From Chara braunii (taxonomy: Eukaryota > Streptophyta > Charophyceae > Charales > Characeae): a DNA stretch of 26,596 nt. The position numbers and the translations under genes are program-made. The notes below the pieces were generated by a model, which made no database searches, was not told the origin of the DNA, and saw nothing but the letters and a program-made list of their open reading frames with translations. The stretch spans positions 2,397,723 to 2,424,318 of the forward strand of contig BFEA01000189.1 of assembly GCA_003427395.1 (NCBI GenBank), given 5' to 3'. This document shows, piece after piece, positions 19,745 through 26,596 of this stretch. Within the stretch, counting starts at the first letter, position 1. Every line of letters begins with the position of its first letter.

Positions 19745-20290
19745 CTATGAACCAACAACCTAGCTTGCGTCTCGATACGGAACTTGAATGATGAAACGAC
19801 ACTTGGCCAACATCCCACGAGAGCGACAGCCAAGGAAAAGGCCAAACGCCATTTGGAACTTATGGAATAAGCCCTTTCGAGATTGGCCCGAAAAAGGTAG
19901 AGAATGACCGAATTGGCCCACGACCGCCAGGTCCGTAGCTACAAGGCCCGAAATGGGAATGCAGGCTCCCGGCCACAGTATAAATTGAGGGACTTGGTGT
20001 AGGTGAGGGAATGTGCTCATCAAGGGAAACTAGCGCCACGATTCCTCGGGTGCTTTCGAGTGATCGAGCTCGGGCCTAACGGTGTCAACACTTTGCGCCT
20101 CGCTCCTAAAGTGTTAGGTAGCCAGTCTGCTACACCCATAGTCCGCCACATGTCCTATCTTCGCCATCTCCCTGCTTTCGCCCCTCCCTCTCCAACTGTT
20201 TCGCCTTCGGAATCTGAGTCCGCGTGGGAAAGCGGCGATCTCCATTTTCTTTCTTCTCCCCACTCATCCTCTCCCTCCTCTTCGCCATGA
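19745..20290 (+). pseudogene. pol: Integrase C-terminal domain
   Basis: After several shifts between 19,745 and 19,910, frame 2 resumes with HDRQVRSYKARNG and continues to the pol stop at 20,288-20,290, broken only by TAG at 20,000-20,002. KLAPRFLGCFRVIELGPNG resembles the SH3-like GPY/F module that ends many Ty3/gypsy integrases and helps DNA binding or multimerisation. The last ~35 residues are Ser/Pro/Glu-rich. I see no chromodomain. Confidence 0.75.
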
Positions 20291-21789
20291 GTTTTTCCAC
20301 GGAGCAGGTACTCAGTGAGCGGATGCTAGCGCGACGCGGGCACATCTCGGTGATCCGGCAGGTTCATCATCCGCGTATCAGCCCGGACGTCATCAGATTT
20401 GGTCAGTTTTTCAGCACGGCAAGCATGCATGCGGCAGCAGAGTTCCGATTCGTGGTACCCAACAGCAAGGCGCAAGTACTGGCCAAAGCATGGGCCTATC
20501 TTCGGCTCTCGATGCCAGGGACCAGCCACATCTCAACACTTGTCTCCTTCAGCGGAGACATCACTACGGTGGATCCGATGGAGCATCCGAGCATCCTCGT
20601 CTCGCTGCGAGATTCGGGAGAGGAGTTGGCGAAATCCTGGAGTCAGCTGCTGCTTGCGCGGCGGGGGGAAAACTACGTCAATACTAATTGTATTGACCTG
20701 GACGACATTCGTGCTCTCCGACAAAATCTCGCAGCATCTTTCCCTGCGCTCGTCACTTTCTCGCGTCCTCGATAAACCATCACAGGTTCTCTACCTTCAG
20801 CCTCTTCTCTGTCTTCCCTGTCTTTTGGCAGTCGGCGCTCCATCCCCGTCTCTCTTTCTGCGTGTGTCCATTGACAGTTCCTCCCATCAAGCCCGTACAG
20901 TGGCAGGGGTGGTGGCGAACCTATGCGACTCTTTCTCTGTGCTTAGTCGAGATCGAATTGATGTGAACCCGGGCAGCGAGCACAACGCTGTGAGCGAAAA
21001 CGTAGAGTTGTTCAACATTCAAGCTTGAAGACGGAGGTAGAGGGAGATCTATTGGGATTCGTGTTCCGATCGGTGGAGGCAGGACATCGGCAGCCAATCG
21101 TAGGAGAGCTTCTAATCCTCCTGACGCAGTTGCTGGACGATCTACCGATCGACATCATCTCGCACTGCGACGAGAGTACGACGCCGCATATTCTTTCGCG
21201 CAGCTTGACGTCGTACCTACAGTGATCGGCGTGCTTGGAGGGCAATTGGGTCAACTGTAATTACCCGTCACACGGTAATTACCTGAACCCCGCGGAGATA
21301 ATCGATATTCTCTTTTTTGATCGGGGCGAGATGACGTCGAAAGACGAAGAGGAAGGAGACGAGGAGGAGGAGGACGAATCGGAAGGTACACCCGAGGAGG
21401 ACGGATATTATATTGAGCATGAGTCGGGGGCGATAAGCGAAAAAGAAGAAGAAGAAGCGGAGGGAGCAAGTGAGGGGAAGGAGGTGGGACAGGCAGAGAT
21501 GTAGAGAGAAGACCCTGCGGAAGCGGAGCGGCGGAGGGCAGAGATAGTGGAGGGAAAGCGGCCATTGGAGCAGTCGGTGGGAACCGATCTGCCACTTTCG
21601 GACGACCCGACTCTAGATCCGGAGCCACCGACAAAGGAAGATGAGCACCTTGCTGCGGAGACTTCTAGCGAGCCGACGCGGAGGCAATGGAGCCGCTCCC
21701 CCTCCCCTTTCCCCCGTCCCTCAGTTCGAGCACTTAGCGATGCGGGGCATCGGGCTACGTCCCCGGTTATTATCCCGCTGTCCCCTTGA
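20287..21789 (+). pseudogene. Third ORF between integrase and 3' LTR, unknown product, frameshifted
   Basis: The first ATG (20,287) overlaps the pol stop as ATGA, and a GTG further upstream is not a credible eukaryotic start. Segment one (frame 1, 20,287-20,775, 162 codons) begins MSFSTEQVLSERMLARRG and includes SILVSLRDSGEELAKSW. Segment two (frame 2, about 20,760-21,028) ends SENVELFNIQA. Segment three (frame 1, about 21,025-21,789, with TGA at 21,223 and TAG at 21,502) has LLILLTQLLDDLPIDI, then acidic runs (EEEGDEEEEDESEG near 21,346, EKEEEEAEG near 21,440) and a basic Ser/Pro-rich tail. The total would be roughly 500 residues. I recognise no family. There is no signal peptide and no clear membrane span, so an envelope role is not supported. 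Extra ORFs in this position are known in plant gypsy elements. Its stop codon lies inside the LTR repeat. Confidence 0.6.
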
Positions 21790-22395
21790 TTACCTCACAC
21801 TCCGACAGATCGACACCCCGCTCTCATTTCCCTAAAATCCCTTCCCATATTCTCTGTTTTACCAATTCTACGTTGGTCGCCTCGCCGTCGTAGTGTACCC
21901 GCATCACACTACTCAGTGTGTCTCTCCATCTTTTTGCCTTCACGTCCTTCTTTTCAGCGTTGCTTGGCGGGGTTACAACGTGATCGAAGTCTACCGCACG
22001 ATCATGGGAGCTCTTCCCGTGTGTGCAGTTCACGAGCAATTTTGGGCGGCCTTGTTTCGCACCTTTTCAACTGTCTATCCCGACTACCTTGCTTCTCTTC
22101 CCCATGGCAGTCATCGCTTCCCGCTCATACACCACACCATCAGGTACCTTGAGATTTCCGGGACGGTAGCGAGGATGGCGAACTTCTTGCCCGCACTTCC
22201 AAGTGAACATCCTCCACCCCCCACCTCTGTATTCAGACTTCCTTACCCTCCTCCCTCGAGGCATTAAAAGCGGGTGCGAGAATCACAATGCGTAAGCAGG
22301 ATGACTTTCACACTCTTATCCTACGGTAATGACACGTGTGATCTCTGCGAAATGATGAGTCCTTCTTTCTCTTTCCTGGCTTTGGAGAGATATGG

Positions 22396-22449
22396 GTGCA
22401 AGCGGGAGCTTGCACATGATGGAACCCCCTGGGCGTCACATATGTGACG
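22396..22449. promoter_or_regulatory. Two conserved palindromes in 3' LTR
   Basis: GTGCAAGC GGGA GCTTGCAC (22,396-22,415) and CGTCACATATGTGACG (22,434-22,449). The first has one more base pair than in the 5' LTR and the second is identical. Their spacing is the same in both LTRs. Confidence 0.5.
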
Positions 22450-23152
22450 AGCTTTTTTTCTGATAAGCGCCATCTTCTACGCAACCAGGATTGGGGGTAT
22501 ATAGAAGGGATCGGAGATAAATTGCATTGCAGTCCCTCCTTGTTTTTTTTACGTTTTCTTCTTGGTCCCTCGACAGGTAGTTGACCCACGCCTTAGTGAG
22601 CGCAGGGGAATAATCTCTGCTACGTCCTTTTTCTTTATTTTCTTTCTTTTTCGATAGAAGTCCGTTTTTTTGGCGTGGCAATCGTGCAGAAAATTCCTTC
22701 GGATTTGTTTTTGAATTGGTGATGAACCCGCGTAGGTTGTCGGAATTTCTTTTTGCAATTATGACATTAATTAGACTAGGAAATTGCGTGCCTTGTAATT
22801 TTTGCCTGTAACTGCACATCGCCTCCTGCTTGCGCGTGCTTTGCTGCACTTGGGCCTACGCTCTGTTCCTGCTGCGCCTAAATTCCAATCTCAATTGTCA
22901 TCTCTTCTTGCTCTTTCTTTGCCTACGTAGATGTAACTGTAATCTTCCCCTTTCTTGATATTATTTCCCACGTTGCTGCGTACACTCTCTCTTCTGTATC
23001 TCATTGGCCAGATCGGTACATGACTAGATCGAAGTGTGGAGTGAGGCTACGTCCCTCACGCCACAGCCCAGCCATGCAGCCGTAGGCACTTCCTCCTTCC
23101 TTTCTCCTAATCTTCTATGAGAATCCTAGTTATTGCGCGCTGATGCACAAGC

Positions 23153-23159
23153 TATAAAT
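23153..23159 (+). promoter_or_regulatory. Putative TATA box of the 3' LTR
   Basis: TATAAAT in the same context as at 10,438-10,444. Confidence 0.5.
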
Positions 23160-23764
23160 TCCCCAAGCGCAATTAATTGGCTCTCTAATCTGCTTAGGAG
23201 TTAACGTGGTCGAGAGGATCGGCTAACGAGCAGAAAGACGGTGAGTAGAGAGTCGGGCGATCCGACGAGGTGGTGTTGAGTATGCGGGGTTGACGCGTCG
23301 CTGCAAGGGACTCTGGCACACAGGCGAGCCTGACTTGCATGCTCGGGCCAAGTGGGGTGACGACTCTGTATGGTTTGGAGGTGCGGGGCGACGGACTGCC
23401 CGCACCAGAAAGGTTTAGAGAGAGAGAGAGAGAGAGAGGAACGGGGATATGGTGGAACAATGCCTTTCTTCCCACCTTCTGTGTAATTTTGACTCCAATG
23501 TGGCCAATTTTGTTGTGGCAGTTTGATTTCTTTGTAAATCATCTCGATTTTTTTTTTTTCGTATGTATGTATGCATGCTGATGAAGGAACTTGTGCCTCT
23601 TTTCTTGAGTTGCTTTTTATTTCCAATTTTGTTTTGTTCAATAACTTTAGCTTAATTCAAATTTTGTCATTTTCTAGTATCCATCTGCGCTGCGTGCACA
23701 GCGATCCGCGAGTTTTCGGTTCTCCCGGATCTGGCCGGATACGCTCGGCTCGCATGTCTTGCCT

Positions 23765-24570
23765 TTGAAATCGAGATTGAACTGCTTTTCTGCACCTCTC
23801 CATAAAACACATCCAGATTCAGGAGCTTGATCCTATCCTCTTTGCTAGTGGGACTCGACCCAGGGGACCAAAAAAATGTAGTTAAAAAAAAATTAAAAAA
23901 AAAGTGAAACAGTCAGAGGTGGCAGCATCTTCAACCGTAGATCGTCCATCCTCCTGCGGATAGATAGCACGGTTGAAGTCTTCGAAGTTGACCGTTGTTG
24001 AAAACCTTTTTTTTTTCTTTTTTTTTTTTCTAAAAAATTTCACGTGTTGAGAGCAGGAAACCTCACACAACGACTATCCTGTCGTAAAATCCGGAAATGT
24101 ACAGCGTGATATGCATCCTTCACGCTGTCACAACTCTATCTTAGGTAAGAACGGTCGGAGTTGTATCTAGATAGATTCGTTTTGCAACTTTTTTTTTTTT
24201 TTTTTTGCAACTTCGTGTATCTTGCCATGCCCCAACGGCCGATTCATTCAGCAAATGCAACTGTGTAGGTTTTGTCTCCACGTGCCGGCCACCACAGGGA
24301 TCCAAAGGGAAAAACAATGTTTATTCCCTGACAGCCTTTTCACTACTGACAGCACGGTCGGCGACCCTCCCCCGCTTTTGCTAATTATTGAACGGGTAGG
24401 TCGTCTAACGCACAGTTTACTATTTTTTTTGCAGTTTCGAACTAGTCTTCACCCAAGCTTGCAGTGAACTGTTATTCCTGCGAATTTGAAACTGTGCCGC
24501 AGTCGCCCGTGCAGTTATTTAAAAAAAAACAACGAAAAAATCAGCTTTCTAACCCCTCGCAAGTAAGTGA
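23765..24570. other. No gene recognised; two long-armed hairpins
   Basis: Flank 3' of the retrotransposon. TTCAACCGT (23,930-23,938) pairs with ACGGTTGAA (23,969-23,977). ACAGCGTG (24,101-24,108) pairs with CACGCTGT (24,121-24,128). T and A runs occur near 23,881-23,903, 24,007-24,030 and 24,188-24,205. No coding frame is supported. Confidence 0.6.
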
Positions 24571-24590
24571 GTGTGTGTGTGTGTGTGTCA

Positions 24591-24645
<55 letters not shown>

Positions 24646-25006
24646 ATTGGGTGGCGGGGGGGGGATTCGGCTACCCATCCCCCACCAATCAATCAATCAA
24701 TCAATCAATAAAAAATAAAAAAAAAATAAAAAAATCGATGTATTTTGACTCTGGTTGGGTTTTTTATGTTTTAAAAATAATTTAGAGGCTCAAAAAATAA
24801 AAATAAAAATATGGGGATGTAGAGTGCAAAACAATCTACACCCTTTTTTTTTTTTTTTTTTTTTTTAATTTTGCCTGTGAAAAACATATTCACGGGCCGC
24901 GTTGTACCACGTTCTAACGCGATATAGCGAGGTGTTATAACGGGGGTTCAACAACCGTTGAACCGTTCAACGGGAAACCCCTGTTGAATCGAATTTTGGA
25001 CACATA
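24571..25006 (-). repeat. Dispersed repeat, copy B, reversed relative to copy A
   Basis: Read on the minus strand: GGCTATGTGTCC AAAATTCGATTCAAC, CGTTGAAC/GGTTCAACG motifs, an A-run (T-run 24,845-24,866), a CTACATCCCCATAT phrase (near 24,810), A/T-rich sequence, (ATTG)n (24,685-24,709), a G/C-rich patch with a G run (24,652-24,664) and (AC)n (24,571-24,643). The order of parts matches 11,476-12,190. Confidence 0.65.
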
Positions 25007-25012
25007 GCCTGT

Positions 25013-25620
25013 AATGACTTGAAGGGCCTGAAACTTTTGAAAGCGGTTTCAGGTCCACCCATCGAAGCATTTGGATGGGGGGGATCTGAAACCGCTTTCA
25101 GAAGCGTCAGCCACTTCATATCATTTCAGAGGTTTCAGGTCTCCCCACCTGAAACTCCTGAAATGATCTGAAGTGGCTGAAAATCTTAAAGCGGTTTCAG
25201 ATATCCCTATCCAACCATTTGGATGGAGGGACCTGAAACCTCTTTCAGAAGCTTCAACCACTTCAGATTATTTCACAAGTTTCATGTCTCTCCATCCGAA
25301 ACTCCTAAAATAATCGGAAGTGGTTGAAAATCTGAAAGCGGTTTCAGATACCCCCATCCAACTATTTGGATGGGGTACATGAAACCACTTTCAGATGCTT
25401 CTGCCATTTAAGATCATGTCAGAGGTTTCATGTCTCCCCATCTGAAACTTCTAAAATAATATGAAGTTGCTGAAAATCTAAAAGCGGTTTGAGATGCATC
25501 AATCCAACCATTTGGATGGGGGAACCTAAAACCATTTTCAGAAGCTTCAGCCAGTTCAGGTCTTTTCAGAGGTATCAGGCCTCCCCACCTGAAACTCCTG
25601 AAATGACTTGAAGTGGCCCA
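25013..25620. repeat. Four ~147 bp tandem units, each made of two long hairpins
   Basis: AAGCGGTTT starts at 25,041, 25,189, 25,336 and 25,482 (periods 148, 147, 146). In unit one, hairpin A has TGAAAGCGGTTTCAG (25,038-25,052) pairing perfectly with CTGAAACCGCTTTCA (25,086-25,100). In the later units the centre adds CATCCAA/TTGGATG. Hairpin B runs 25,108-25,179: CAGCCACTTCA pairs with TGAAGTGGCTG, CATTTCAG with CTGAAATG and GTTTCAGGT with ACCTGAAAC over a CTCCCC loop. Later units keep most pairs despite substitutions. A partial, degenerate unit may continue at 25,690-25,800. No ORF is conserved. Confidence 0.85.
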
Positions 25621-25933
25621 CAACAACGTTGAATCAAAAAAAAATCAGGCAAAAAAATTAAAGAAAAAAAACATAAAATATGACCCCCAAACCATTTGTA
25701 ACTCCTGAAATGGCATGAAGTGTCTTCAGGTCATTCCAGTAATTTCAAACCTCTCCCAACAAACTTCACGATCTTTCATTCTGAAATTTCAAGAAGTCGT
25801 TAACCATTTGTGGGTTGCAAAACCCCGACCCTATGCCTGTAAACAAAAAAAAGTTCAATTTTTTTTTTCTTTGGGGGGGGACGTTTTTTTTAAGTGAAAA
25901 AAAATATATATATTGATTGCTTAATTGTTTTTT
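25621..25933. other. A-rich spacer with a degenerate relative of the 147 bp unit
   Basis: AACGTTGAATC followed by A runs and CAGGCAAAAAAATTAAA (near 25,646) mirrors AATTTTGCCTG (near 24,866-24,877) on the far side of the array. CTCCTGAAATGGCATGAAGTG near 25,702 recalls hairpin B. The rest is homopolymer-rich. Confidence 0.5.
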
Positions 25934-25939
25934 GATTGG

Positions 25940-26012
<73 letters not shown>

Positions 26013-26040
26013 GGGGGAGGTCCTCCCAACCCTCCCCCTG

Positions 26041-26089
<49 letters not shown>

Positions 26090-26153
26090 CACACAAACAC
26101 GCGTGCACACACATACACGCACACACACACACACGCACACACAGATGTACACA

Positions 26154-26200
<47 letters not shown>

Positions 26201-26245
26201 ATACACGCACACAGACACGCATAGACACACACATACTGACACACA
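25934..26245. repeat. (TGAT)n, G/C-rich hairpin, (CA)n module
   Basis: TTGAT units (25,934-26,012) are followed by GGTGGGGGAGG TCCTCCC AACCCTCCCCC (26,011-26,040), which can fold on itself, and a long, slightly interrupted CA tract (26,041-26,245). The same three parts occur reversed at 24,571-24,709. Long ORFs read through this tract, on both strands, are repeat artefacts. Confidence 0.9.
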
Positions 26246-26596
26246 CACAACCAACCAACCAGCCGACAGACCGACCGACCGACCGACCAACCGACCGACC
26301 AACCAACCGGCCAACCAACCCACCAACCACCCACCAACCACCCGACCACCATGCCGACCAACCACGCCGGCCAACCAGCCGGCCAACCAGACGGCCAACC
26401 AGCCCGCCAACCAGCTGGCCAACCAGCCAGCGAACCAGCCAATTACCCACCCATCCAGCCAATCACCCACCCACCCAGCCAACCAGAGCCAACCAGCCAA
26501 CCAGCCAACTAGCCACCACCCAGCCACCTAGCCACCCAGCCAACCAGCCAACCCGCCACCCAGTCACCCAGCCAACCAGCCACCCAGCCACCCACC
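26246..26596. repeat. CCAACCAG-like minisatellite
   Basis: Units of ACC/AACC/CCAACCAG with variants (GCC, GACC) run to the end of the window. The array continues beyond it. Confidence 0.9.

Larger units (their letters stand above)
9034..23764 (+). mobile_element. Decayed Ty3/gypsy-like LTR retrotransposon, about 14.7 kb
   Basis: Two direct repeats of about 2 kb (9,034-11,048 and 21,781-23,764) bracket remnants of gag, zinc knuckle, protease, reverse transcriptase, RNase H, integrase and an extra ORF, all on the plus strand. The order PR-RT-RH-IN is that of Ty3/gypsy elements, as opposed to Ty1/copia where integrase precedes RT. The internal region is about 10.7 kb; some of that is probably later insertion in the leader plus the gap. 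Every coding part carries stops or frameshifts and the integrase active site is changed, so this copy cannot move on its own. I could not find a primer-binding site, a polypurine tract or a target-site duplication, so the exact ends are uncertain by several bases. Confidence 0.9.
21781..23764 (+). repeat. 3' LTR-like direct repeat
   Basis: Partner of 9,034-11,048, same orientation. It starts eight bases before the end of ORF3, so the last codons of ORF3 and its stop are LTR sequence. It lacks about 28 bases near 22,575 present in the 5' copy and has a longer GA run (23,416-23,440). After CATGTCTTGCCT the two copies diverge at once. Confidence 0.9.

Noticed and set aside
20224-20286. Upstream in-frame extension of ORF3 that would give a signal-peptide-like start
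   Set aside because: The extension begins with GTG, not ATG, and overlaps pol. The first ATG is at 20,287, so the hydrophobic stretch is probably a shadow of the pol tail.
21893-22267. Open frame inside the 3' LTR, partly matched in the 5' LTR at 9,233-9,421
   Set aside because: Comparing the two LTRs codon by codon, most differences change the amino acid, so no coding constraint is visible.
25766-26531. Long frames on both strands made of Thr-His, Val-Cys or Trp-Leu-Ala-Gly repeats
   Set aside because: They are translations of CA, TGAT and CCAACCAG simple repeats.

Overview
The window looks like repeat-rich nuclear DNA from a large eukaryotic genome. It has long runs of di-, tri- and tetranucleotide repeats, many A/T homopolymers, a 543-base assembly gap, no intact host gene that I can recognise, and one large, decayed LTR retrotransposon of the Ty3/gypsy (Metaviridae-like) kind. 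The element's style (2 kb LTRs, a long internal region, an extra ORF after pol) fits a land plant or streptophyte alga best. That is an inference and the species cannot be fixed from the sequence.

Layout. Bases 1-400 are microsatellite, G/C-rich low-complexity sequence and a cluster of CGTACG palindromes. Bases 400-9,030 hold no gene I can support. They are full of short inverted repeats. The most striking are an array of about twelve stem-loops at 3,747-4,690 that share a loop core (AACTTAT) while their stems differ but still pair, and a set of hairpins with 8-11 bp stems and six-base loops. Three tandem ~122 bp units lie at 3,141-3,480.

Bases 9,034-23,764 form the retrotransposon, on the plus strand: 5' LTR-like repeat (9,034-11,048), a long leader loaded with unrelated repeats and the gap (11,049-~14,040), a gag remnant (~14,042-15,189), a degenerate zinc knuckle and protease (15,211-16,245), a long protease-RT linker (16,246-17,217), reverse transcriptase and RNase H (~17,100-18,480), a linker, integrase (~18,890-20,290), an unidentified third ORF (20,287-21,789), and the 3' LTR-like repeat (21,781-23,764). 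Gag, pol and ORF3 are all broken by stops and frameshifts. The integrase's second catalytic Asp reads as Asn and the zinc knuckle has lost two ligands, so the copy is dead. Several stops and substitutions could be C-to-T or G-to-A changes, as expected from decay of methylated cytosines. The two LTRs differ at roughly one base in ten over the stretch I aligned by eye, so the insertion is old.

Bases 23,765-26,596 are again non-coding. They contain one copy of a dispersed repeat also seen inside the retrotransposon leader (in opposite orientation), a four-copy tandem array of ~147 bp units each made of two long hairpins, and CA/TGAT microsatellite modules arranged as mirror images on both sides of that array. 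A CCAACCAG-like minisatellite closes the window.

Most promising for novelty: the covarying stem-loop array at 3.7-4.7 kb, the foldback array at 25.0-25.6 kb with its mirrored microsatellite flanks, and the third ORF, whose ATG overlaps the pol stop codon (ATGA).
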